Origin: an uncultured Bacilli bacterium
Lineage (GTDB): Bacteria; Bacillota_I; Bacilli_A; RF39; UBA660
Reading direction: 5' to 3'
Assembly (NCBI GenBank): GCA_944359735.1
Contig: CALVTA010000019.1
Span: forward strand, 1-17,804
Length of the DNA: 17,804 nucleotides
Made by a program: the position numbers and the translations under genes. Within the stretch, counting starts at the first letter, position 1. Every line of letters starts with the position of its first letter. Below the pieces are notes generated by a model. That model saw only the letters and a list, made by a program, of their open reading frames with translations. It had not been told where the DNA came from and did no database searches. Below, piece by piece: positions 7,632-13,523 of this stretch.

Positions 7632-7650
7632 ATAATTTGTGTGATATAAT
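7622..7650 (+). promoter_or_regulatory. Promoter of the 7684 gene, extended -10
   Basis: TTGCTT (7622-7627, inside the end of the previous gene) is 17 bases from a perfect TATAAT (7645-7650), which is preceded by TG at the extended -10 position (TGATATAAT). Transcription would start near 7657, giving a leader of about 27 bases with GGAGGGGG at 7671-7678. Confidence 0.7.
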
Positions 7651-7683
7651 GCAAGCATAAAAAACAAATTGGAGGGGGATAAA

Positions 7684-8097
7684 ATGAAAGGCACTTTTGA
7701 TAATGAAAATATAAGATTTAGAGTAGGGTTTAACTATTATAATGATAAAGAAAGCAATTTTCCTTTTACATTAGATTTTAAAGATTTTTATGGCTTATCT
7801 ATTAGTTCATATATGAAAGAATTTGGTATTAGTAGTATACGATTGGAAAGTAAAAGATTTGGATGCAATGATTTTGATAAAAAGGAAATTGTAGAAGAGG
7901 CAAAATTTGATTTTATTTCAGCAACAGATGAAGATTTAACATTTGAAGATGCTATAGAAAGACATTTAGTGAATCCAAAAAACTTTGAAAAATTTAACGA
8001 TATAGAAAAAAATCATGCTTTATGCTTTTTAGAAAGATACTGTATGAATTATGAAAATACTGCAGAAGTAAAAAAACAATATGTAAAAGTTAAGTAA
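7684..8097 (+). CDS. Unknown 137-residue acidic protein
   Basis: I do not recognise this protein. It appears soluble, with beta-rich N-terminal sequence (IRFRVGFNYYNDKES), a middle rich in Phe/Asp (FTLDFKDFYG), and a helical acidic C-terminus ending KKQYVKVK. ATG 7684 is chosen because GGAGGGGG (7671-7678) sits 5 bases upstream; the upstream in-frame TTG at 7669 would overlap that ribosome site. It is a stand-alone unit, with its own extended -10 promoter and a strong terminator at 8099-8135. Confidence 0.75.
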   Translation: MKGTFDNENIRFRVGFNYYNDKESNFPFTLDFKDFYGLSISSYMKEFGISSIRLESKRFGCNDFDKKEIVEEAKFDFISATDEDLTFEDAIERHLVNPKNFEKFNDIEKNHALCFLERYCMNYENTAEVKKQYVKVK

Positions 8098-8098
8098 T

Positions 8099-8135
8099 AG
8101 ATACCTTAGATACATTAATATAGGTATCTTTTTTT
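8099..8135 (+). terminator. Rho-independent terminator after the 7684 gene
   Basis: AGATACCT (8099-8106) pairs perfectly with AGGTATCT (8122-8129) around a 15-base loop, and seven T residues follow. It lies directly after the stop codon. Confidence 0.8.
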
Positions 8136-8320
8136 GAAATAAAAATCAAATAGAATTCCATACTAGATAAGATATAATTTCAGATGAAGATTATAAAATG
8201 TTAACAAAATTATACAATCTATAAAGGTATTTTATATTATTAATATTACATGTTAATTAAAAAAATTAAATTATAATGCATAAAGTTACCTTTTTTGATA
8301 TTCTAGTAGTAGGTGATTTG

Positions 8321-8986
8321 ATGAATAAAATATTAATTGTAGAAGATGATATAACTTTAAGAAGTGAACTATCTAATTTGTTATCTAATTCCGGTTATGA
8401 AGTATTAATATTAACAGATTTTAAAAATAGTAAAGAAGAGATTGTTAAAATTAATCCTGATTTAATACTTTTAGATATTAATATACCTTATCTAAATGGA
8501 GAAGCTCTACTTAAAAGCCTTCGTGATGATAATAAAAATATTCCTGTTATTATGCTAACTAGTAGTAATAAAACTATAGATGAAGTATTATCTATTAGTT
8601 ATGGTGCAGATGATTATATTACTAAACCTTATAATCCTACTATTCTTTTACTTAGAATTAATAATATCTTTAAAAGAATGAAAAAAAGTTTTGACTATTT
8701 AGAATATGATAGTTTAAAGATTTATCCAAATAAAGGGATTGTTGTAAAAGATAAGGAAGAGTTTTATTTGACTAAAAATGAAATGTTAATATTTACGTAT
8801 CTTCTAAATAATAAGGGTAATATTGTTAATCGTGATGATTTAATGAGTTATTTATGGAATAGTGATCTTTATATAAATGATAATGCTTTAACTGTTAATA
8901 TCAGCAGATTAAGAGCGAAACTTTATGAAATGGGGTATAATGATGTTATTATTACAAGAAAAGGAGAAGGTTATCTACTAAAATGA
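8321..8986 (+). CDS. BceR-like OmpR-family response regulator, copy 2
   Basis: This 221-residue regulator has the same length and layout as the one at 3905: an N-terminal receiver (VEDD, phospho-acceptor Asp52 in LLDINIP, Thr80, Lys102 in ITKPY) and a C-terminal winged helix ending RKGEGYLLK. The frame is open to an ATG at 8276, but that would add a non-homologous MHKVTFF extension. ATG 8321 has AGGTGAT at 8311-8317 and aligns with the paralogue, so it is preferred. A TATAAT at 8272-8277 without a convincing -35 may be the promoter. Its stop overlaps the kinase start (ATGA). The gene pair is a partner candidate for the transporter at 12759-15570, from which it is now separated by the recombinase insert. 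Confidence 0.9.
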   Translation: MNKILIVEDDITLRSELSNLLSNSGYEVLILTDFKNSKEEIVKINPDLILLDINIPYLNGEALLKSLRDDNKNIPVIMLTSSNKTIDEVLSISYGADDYITKPYNPTILLLRINNIFKRMKKSFDYLEYDSLKIYPNKGIVVKDKEEFYLTKNEMLIFTYLLNNKGNIVNRDDLMSYLWNSDLYINDNALTVNISRLRAKLYEMGYNDVIITRKGEGYLLK

Positions 8987-9975
8987 AACTATCTACGTAT
9001 TTAGCTGATAAATTTTATGCTTTAGTTATCTTTATTATTTATATAATAATATTGATATTATTTTTAATCGCTTTAAAACTTCCTAGTAGTATCATTATCT
9101 TTATCATTATTTTTACTATAGTTATATTTTTTATTATTTTACTTTTTGACTATTTTAGAAAAAGAAAATTCTATCTTGAACTACTTACTAAGTTAAACTC
9201 TTTAGATAAAAAATATCTTTTAATAGAAATGTTACTTGAACCAAATTTTTTAGAAGGGAAAATACTTTATAATGTATTAGATGAAGTTAATAAGAATGAA
9301 CATGATTTGATTAGTAATCTAAAAAATAAACAAGAAGACTTTAAAGAATATATAGAGTTATGGATACATGAAGTTAAACTTCCTCTTGCTAGTCTTACTT
9401 TAATGAATAGAAAAGATAAGAAAACATTAAGAGAATTAAAGAGAATAGAAGATGATGTAGAACAAATTTTATATTATGTAAGATGCGAAAATGCTAATAA
9501 TGATTATTTAATTAAAGAATGGGATCTTGATACTATTATTAAAAATGTAGCCTTAAGGAATAAAGATGATTTACTTGCCTTAGGTATAGACTTTAAAGTA
9601 GATAATTGTAATTTAAAAGTATTAACAGATTCTAAATGGTTAGAGTTTATTATTAATCAGATTGTTAGTAATAGTATTAAATATAAAAAAGATAAGAATT
9701 CATTTATCAAAATAGAAGGAGTTAACTATAAAAATAAAGTAACTATTATAATTACTGACAATGGAAAAGGAATTAAAAAAAGTGATATGCCAAAACTATT
9801 TACGAAAACCTTTACTGGCTTTAATGGAAGAGGTTCTAAAGCGACAGGTCTAGGACTATATCTGTGCAAGTGTCTTTGTCAAAAACTTGGGCATAATATT
9901 GAAATAGAGTCTAAGGAAGGGAAAGGAACCAAAGTAATTATTACTATTTCTAATCAAAGTATATATAACTTGTAA
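8983..9975 (+). CDS. BceS-like intramembrane-sensing histidine kinase, copy 2
   Basis: This 330-residue kinase has two N-terminal helices (about 11-31 and 35-57) and almost no external loop, so like copy 1 it should rely on a BceAB transporter for sensing. The phosphorylated His is His129 in WIHEVKLPLASL, the same residue number as in copy 1. The ATPase domain shows QIVSNSIKYK (N-box), TDNGKGIK (G1), LFTKTFTG (F-box) and ATGLGLYLCKCL (G2). AAGGAGAAGG lies a little far upstream inside the regulator gene. No T-rich terminator follows: an ATATAAC...GTTATAT dyad (9963-9987) overlaps the stop but lacks a T-run, so read-through into the recombinase gene is possible. Confidence 0.9.
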   Translation: MKLSTYLADKFYALVIFIIYIIILILFLIALKLPSSIIIFIIIFTIVIFFIILLFDYFRKRKFYLELLTKLNSLDKKYLLIEMLLEPNFLEGKILYNVLDEVNKNEHDLISNLKNKQEDFKEYIELWIHEVKLPLASLTLMNRKDKKTLRELKRIEDDVEQILYYVRCENANNDYLIKEWDLDTIIKNVALRNKDDLLALGIDFKVDNCNLKVLTDSKWLEFIINQIVSNSIKYKKDKNSFIKIEGVNYKNKVTIIITDNGKGIKKSDMPKLFTKTFTGFNGRGSKATGLGLYLCKCLCQKLGHNIEIESKEGKGTKVIITISNQSIYNL

Positions 9976-9993
9976 TATTTGTTATATAGCCCC

Positions 9994-10023
9994 TTGAACT
10001 AAAGTAGAAACTTCAATGATAAT
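9994..10023 (+). promoter_or_regulatory. Candidate promoter of the tyrosine recombinase gene
   Basis: TTGAAC (9994-9999) and GATAAT (10018-10023) are 18 bases apart. The resulting leader contains CATATAG (10027-10033), which can pair with CTATATG (10053-10059) immediately against GGAGG (10059-10063). A competing dyad (TAGG...CCTA, 10031-10046) lies inside it. The fold could limit access to the ribosome site. Confidence 0.4.
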
Positions 10024-10070
10024 ACACATATAGGGTAATTATCCTAAATATTCTATATGGAGGATTTGAA

Positions 10071-11177
10071 ATGAAGGAAGATAATGTTAAAGTTTATATT
10101 AGAAAGGATAAAAGATTTGAAATTAAATATTATTATGGCTCTTTGGAAAAAGGAGAGGCTAAATATAAGTCAATTTATGGTAAAAGTAAAGATGATGTTA
10201 TTGCTAAATATAAGAGTATAATTAAAAAATATAAAGAAAATAAGGATTTATTAATCTATACCAAATATTATTTTGGCTATTATATAAATATTTGGTTAAA
10301 TGATTCAAAAATAAAGAATAAGGCTTCTACTTATTCTAGTTATTTATATATCACTAATGCTTATATTATACCTTTTTTTGCTGATATTAAAGTTAGAAGG
10401 ATATCTTTAATAATAATTAATAATTTTATAATTAGATTGCAAAATAAAGGTTTAAAAAATAAGAGTATTAAAGATATTTTAATGATATTAAAACAGATTT
10501 TAAACTATGCTAATATTAATATTAAAATACCAATGCCTAAAACATTTAAAAATGATATTCAGATATTAACTTATGAAGAACAAAAGAAACTGGAAAAAAG
10601 ATTATTAGATAATTGGGACGAAATTACAATTAGCATTTATCTTAGTCTTTATACAGGTTTAAGAATAGGGGAATTATGTGCTTTGCAGTGGCAAAATATA
10701 GATTTGCAGGCAGGAAGTATAAAAATCGTTAAAACCATAATAAGAGTAAAGGATTTAACTTCTTCACCAAGGAAAACTATAGTTGTTTTGAATAATCCTA
10801 AAACAGCTTCATCCAAAAGAGAAGTGCCTATACCTTCTTTTTTAATTCCCTTTTTAAAAAAATTAAGCCAAAATAAACAACCTGATTTTTTTCTTATTAC
10901 TTCCAATAAAAAAATTATGGAACCACGTATTTATTTTAGTAAATACAAAAAAATATTAAAAGAAATAGGCTTAGAAAAATATAATTTTCATGCCCTACGT
11001 CATACTTTCGCTACACGTTGTATTGAAAAAGGAAGTGATCCAAAAACACTTAGTGAAATATTAGGACATTCAAGTGTTAAAATCACATTAGAACGCTATG
11101 TCCATCCCAATTATAAAGATAAATCTAATCTAATAAATAAATTGCAACCTTTTTATAGCAATAATCTCAAAGTTTAA
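10071..11177 (+). CDS. Tyrosine recombinase/integrase, full length
   Basis: This 368-residue DNA recombinase has all catalytic residues in order: Arg198 in TGLRIGEL, Lys244 in NPKTASSKR, His307 and Arg310 in HALRHTFATR, His333 in LGHSS and Tyr343 in ERYVHP. Residues 1-55 form a basic arm-binding-like domain, about 60-155 the SAM-like core-binding domain, and about 165-355 the catalytic domain. This is the Tn916/phage Int-type architecture. GGAGG (10059-10063) fixes the ATG. There is no excisionase, relaxase or other mobile-element gene beside it. Instead, an 18-bp inverted repeat bounding a promoter starts within its last codons, so it may serve as a local DNA invertase rather than a mobile-element integrase. 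Its stop lies inside a terminator-like palindrome. Confidence 0.93.
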   Translation: MKEDNVKVYIRKDKRFEIKYYYGSLEKGEAKYKSIYGKSKDDVIAKYKSIIKKYKENKDLLIYTKYYFGYYINIWLNDSKIKNKASTYSSYLYITNAYIIPFFADIKVRRISLIIINNFIIRLQNKGLKNKSIKDILMILKQILNYANINIKIPMPKTFKNDIQILTYEEQKKLEKRLLDNWDEITISIYLSLYTGLRIGELCALQWQNIDLQAGSIKIVKTIIRVKDLTSSPRKTIVVLNNPKTASSKREVPIPSFLIPFLKKLSQNKQPDFFLITSNKKIMEPRIYFSKYKKILKEIGLEKYNFHALRHTFATRCIEKGSDPKTLSEILGHSSVKITLERYVHPNYKDKSNLINKLQPFYSNNLKV

Positions 11178-11198
11178 AACTTTGAGATTCCTTTTTTT
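11163..11198 (+). terminator. Rho-independent terminator of the recombinase gene, overlapping a recombination-site-like palindrome
   Basis: A 10-bp perfect stem, AATCTCAAAG (11163-11172) with CTTTGAGATT (11180-11189), closes a 7-base loop (TTTAAAA). CC and seven T residues follow (11192-11198). The stop codon of the recombinase lies within the hairpin. Two inverted 10-bp arms around a 7-bp core is also the shape of a tyrosine-recombinase core site, and 11171-11188 is the left arm of the inverted repeat described separately. Confidence 0.8.
11171..11188 (+). repeat. Left inverted repeat (IRL) of the invertible segment
   Basis: AGTTTAAAACTTTGAGAT is the exact reverse complement of 11315-11332. 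The match ends at 11170 outward and 11189 inward. The repeat includes the core TTTAAAA and the right arm of the recombinase terminator palindrome, plus the last bases of the recombinase gene. Confidence 0.85.
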
Positions 11199-11207
11199 GT
11201 ATGGCAT

Positions 11208-11237
11208 ATTATACCATAAATACTATAATATTGTCAA
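11208..11237 (-). promoter_or_regulatory. Strong consensus promoter on the minus strand inside the invertible segment
   Basis: TTGACA (11232-11237) and TATAAT (11208-11213), 18 bases apart, with an extended -10 TG (TGGTATAAT), make this the best sigma-A match seen in the window. As oriented it would start near 11201 and transcribe antisense to the recombinase gene; no minus-strand gene follows that would explain it. Confidence 0.75.
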
Positions 11238-11246
11238 ATTTGACAA
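11231..11246. promoter_or_regulatory. 16-bp perfect palindrome, possible operator over back-to-back -35 boxes
   Basis: TTGTCAAATTTGACAA is its own reverse complement over all 16 bases. It contains a TTGACA in each direction, so it forms the -35 of the strong minus-strand promoter and of the weak plus-strand one. A dimeric regulator binding here would shut both, in either orientation of the segment. The regulator is unknown; the DNA-binding part of the downstream protein is one candidate. Confidence 0.45.
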
Positions 11247-11314
11247 ATTTTTGAAAAGAAATTATCTTTATAAATTTATCTTTCTATTGTATTTTCAAAA
11301 AGGAAAAGAGCCTT

Positions 11315-11332
11315 ATCTCAAAGTTTTAAACT
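11315..11332 (-). repeat. Right inverted repeat (IRR) of the invertible segment
   Basis: ATCTCAAAGTTTTAAACT is the exact reverse complement of 11171-11188. Read in the inverted sense it shows the same 7-bp core (TTTAAAA) and CTTTGAGAT arm. Its outer arm (CTAAAAGAAA) is a degenerate version of the palindromic arm at the left site. It lies 22 bases before the ATG of the phosphoesterase gene. Confidence 0.85.
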
Positions 11333-11353
11333 AAAAGAAAGAAGGCAAATATT

Positions 11354-12649
11354 ATGGCAAGAAAATTACAAACCATTTATGAATATTTAAATGATTATAC
11401 TGAAAAAGAGATTAATGATGCTATTTTTAAGTTATCTATAGATGATAAATTAGTTATCAGGGAACGTTATGGCGAAGATTTACATAATCCTTTACCAAGG
11501 GAAGGTTGGAATAGATCTTTATCTGTTAAGTTTTATGGTAATATTATTCCAAAATTAAAAAGGATACTATCACAAAATAAAGAAAAAATAATTATAGATA
11601 AAACTTTAGAAATTACTTCTCCAGAAAGTACAATTAATTCAAATGATATGATATCTATTTTGATAGACCTATTACAAAAAGGCAAGGATATTAAAGAGAT
11701 ATGTGATACTTTAAAAATTGATAATAAAACATTATATAAACTCTTATTAAAATTAAAAAATAAGGGTATTAAATTTACAAGAGATTATAATGCTGATGGT
11801 GATATACACTATAAAAAAATTAATAGAATTAAAGATTTAAACCATAACCAAAGTAAAAAAAATAAAACAATTTTCCTTCCTGAATCTTTAAATACTGTAA
11901 AAGTGTTAGTAATATCAGATTTGCATTTTGGTAATCAAAAGGAACGACTAGATTTAATTGACAGAGCTTATAATTATTGCATTAAAAATAATATTCACCT
12001 TATTTTTTGTGGAGGAGATATTATAGATGGTGCTTATACTAAAGGAGTTCAAAATATTACTAGTTTATATGAACAAGCTGAGTACTTTATTGAAAAATAT
12101 CCATATGATAAGAATATTTTAACATTTGCAGTAGGTGGCGATCATGATTTTAGTGCTTTTTGGAAAGAAAGTATTGACATTATAGAAATGTGTGATAATT
12201 ATAGACATGATATTGTAATTGGGAATTTTAATAATAGTATAATTAATATGAAAAAAGATAAAATTCACTTATACCATCATATAAACGGAGGAGTGGTATT
12301 AAATACAGATGCTTCTTTAATGTTGCATGGTCATATGCATGAATTTCGATTAGATATGAAAAAAGAAAGGTTAAACATTACACTTCCTAGTTTATCAGAT
12401 ATAACAAATACACTGCCAACCGCTTTAGAAATGACTCTTGATTTTAAAGATGATTATATTGAAAGTACAGATATAAAACAACTATATTTTTGTAATGAAG
12501 ATATGGTTTTATCTGAAACACATTTATTACTGCCTAAAAATAGAAAAATAAAAAAAGAAAGTAATATTATAGAAGATGCTCCAATTACTGATGAACAAGT
12601 TAAGCAATTAAGTAAATCTATGATGAGCGTTTCCCCTAGAGGTTTTTAG
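11354..12649 (+). CDS. Helix-turn-helix/metallophosphoesterase fusion protein
   Basis: This 431-residue protein has three parts. Residues 1-75 (EYLNDYTEKEINDAIFKLS, then LVIRERYGEDL) resemble the sigma-region-4-like helix-turn-helix segments common in low-GC Gram-positive proteins. Residues about 98-145 hold a second helix-turn-helix (KDIKEICDTLKIDNKTLYKL). From about 180 a calcineurin-like phosphoesterase begins: Asp189 and His191 in SDLHFG, Gly221-Asp222 in GGD, GGDHD (261-265), His308/His309 and GHMH (326-329). These are the two-metal ligands of the family, except that GNHD/E is GDHD, with Asp for the usual Asn. GAAGG at 11341-11345 precedes the ATG. The substrate is unknown; DNA targeting by the HTH part is inferred. 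The gene lies directly behind the invertible promoter. Confidence 0.8.
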   Translation: MARKLQTIYEYLNDYTEKEINDAIFKLSIDDKLVIRERYGEDLHNPLPREGWNRSLSVKFYGNIIPKLKRILSQNKEKIIIDKTLEITSPESTINSNDMISILIDLLQKGKDIKEICDTLKIDNKTLYKLLLKLKNKGIKFTRDYNADGDIHYKKINRIKDLNHNQSKKNKTIFLPESLNTVKVLVISDLHFGNQKERLDLIDRAYNYCIKNNIHLIFCGGDIIDGAYTKGVQNITSLYEQAEYFIEKYPYDKNILTFAVGGDHDFSAFWKESIDIIEMCDNYRHDIVIGNFNNSIINMKKDKIHLYHHINGGVVLNTDASLMLHGHMHEFRLDMKKERLNITLPSLSDITNTLPTALEMTLDFKDDYIESTDIKQLYFCNEDMVLSETHLLLPKNRKIKKESNIIEDAPITDEQVKQLSKSMMSVSPRGF

Positions 12650-12672
12650 ATCTAATGTAAGTTAGATCTTTT
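12648..12672 (+). terminator. Terminator-like hairpin after the phosphoesterase gene
   Basis: AGATCTAA (12648-12655) pairs with TTAGATCT (12662-12669) around a 6-base loop. Only four T residues follow, so termination may be partial and some transcripts could continue into the second bceAB. Confidence 0.6.
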
Positions 12673-12692
12673 ATATTACAAAAAAGTAATAT
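12673..12692 (+). promoter_or_regulatory. Candidate BceR-type operator of the second bceAB
   Basis: ATATTAC and GTAATAT form a perfect 7-bp inverted repeat around six A residues. The core TTACA-AAAA-AGTAA (12676-12689) differs from TnACA-N4-TGTAA by one base. It ends 43 bases before the -10 (12733), against 23 bases at the first operon, a difference of 20 bp or about two helical turns, so it would lie on the same DNA face. Confidence 0.4.
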
Positions 12693-12709
12693 TTAGTAAT
12701 ATTAAAAAT

Positions 12710-12738
12710 GCGACAAAATCAATAATTTTTAGTATATT
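12710..12738 (+). promoter_or_regulatory. Candidate promoter of the second bceAB
   Basis: GCGACA (12710-12715) and TATATT (12733-12738) are 17 bases apart. The -10 starts 26 bases before the ATG, the same geometry and the same -10 hexamer as the first bceAB promoter. Confidence 0.45.
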
Positions 12739-12758
12739 ATTTCTTGAAGGAGGAATTT

Positions 12759-13523
12759 ATGGAATTATTAAAGATTGATAATATTGAGAAATATTATGGA
12801 TCAAGAAGTGGTTTAACTAAAGCGATTAATAATATTTCTTTTGAAGTAAGCAAAGGTGAATTTGTCGCTATTATGGGAAGCTCAGGTAGTGGTAAAACAA
12901 CTTTGCTTAACTGTATTTCAACTATTGACAGAGTAACTTCTGGTCATATTTATATGAATGGAGTAGATATTACTAAGTTAAAAGGTAATGATTTAAATAG
13001 GTTTAGAAGGGAAGAATTAGGTTTTATTTTCCAAGATTTTAATTTACTTGATACTCTAACTGCTTATGAAAATATTGCTTTAAGTCTTTCTATTCAAGAT
13101 AGGAGTTATCATGATATTGATAAACTTATTAAGGATACTGCCAAAAAATTAGGAATAACCCACATTTTAAATAAGTATCCTTATCAAATGAGCGGCGGTG
13201 AAAAGCAAAGAGTTGCTAGTGCTCGGGCGATTATTACAGAGCCTAGATTAATACTTGCAGATGAACCTACTGGAGCTTTAGATTCTAAATCTAGTAAAAT
13301 GTTACTTGATAGCTTTAATTACTTAAATGATGAGTTAAATGCTACTATTTTAATGGTTACACACGATGCTTTTACAGCAAGTTATGCAAAACGAGTAATC
13401 TTTATTAAAGATGGTAAGGTGTTTAATGAAATTATGAAGGGCGATAAAACTAGAAAAGAGTTCTTTGATGAAATTATTAATGTAGTTACCCTTTTAGGAG
13501 GGGATTTAAATGATGCTCTTTAA
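12759..13523 (+). CDS. BceA-type ABC transporter ATP-binding protein, copy 2
   Basis: This 254-residue ATPase energises the second BceAB-type transporter. Motifs are Walker A GSSGSGKTT (40-48), Gln92 in FIFQD, signature MSGGE (144-148, ending in Glu rather than the usual Gln), Walker B LILADE with Glu169, ALDS and His202. Its sequence is close to copy 1 through the whole length, including FQDFNLLDTLT and ATILMVTHDA. ATG 12759 is chosen because AAGGAGG (12747-12753) lies 5 bases upstream; the earlier in-frame TTG at 12744 would precede its own ribosome site. It overlaps the permease gene by 14 bp. Confidence 0.92.
   Translation: MELLKIDNIEKYYGSRSGLTKAINNISFEVSKGEFVAIMGSSGSGKTTLLNCISTIDRVTSGHIYMNGVDITKLKGNDLNRFRREELGFIFQDFNLLDTLTAYENIALSLSIQDRSYHDIDKLIKDTAKKLGITHILNKYPYQMSGGEKQRVASARAIITEPRLILADEPTGALDSKSSKMLLDSFNYLNDELNATILMVTHDAFTASYAKRVIFIKDGKVFNEIMKGDKTRKEFFDEIINVVTLLGGDLNDAL

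Larger units (their letters stand above)
11171..11332. other. Predicted invertible promoter segment (phase-variation switch)
   Basis: A perfect 18-bp inverted repeat (11171-11188 and 11315-11332) bounds 126 bases. Inside, on the minus strand, TTGACA (11232-11237) and TATAAT (11208-11213) are 18 bases apart, with TG one base before the -10: a full consensus sigma-A promoter facing the recombinase gene. On the plus strand toward 11354 only a weak combination exists (TTGACA 11240-11245 with TATCTT 11263-11268). Inversion would put the strong promoter at about 11266-11295 facing the phosphoesterase gene, with transcription starting near 11302. A catalytically complete tyrosine recombinase is encoded directly upstream. 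As written, the gene is in the presumed OFF orientation. Inversion itself is inferred, not shown. Confidence 0.7.

Noticed and set aside
8276..8320. N-terminal extension MHKVTFFDILVVGDL of the second response regulator
   Set aside because: The receiver domain begins properly at MNKILIVEDD; ATG 8321 has a ribosome site and gives the same length as the paralogue. ATG 8276 overlaps a TATAAT and has no ribosome site.
10649..10906. 85-codon minus-strand ORF inside the recombinase gene
   Set aside because: It lies wholly over the conserved catalytic domain of the recombinase, has no ribosome site and no recognisable motif; it is a shadow frame.
10071..12649. Complete integrative element or prophage
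   Set aside because: Only a recombinase is present; no excisionase, replication, relaxase, or structural genes, and no convincing direct repeats at the block ends.
9972..12694. 9-bp direct repeat GTAATATTT (9972-9980 and 12686-12694) flanking the recombinase/phosphoesterase block as possible attachment or target-site duplication
   Set aside because: Too short and A/T-only apart from one G in this very A/T-rich DNA; expected by chance over such distances, and the matches end immediately on both sides.
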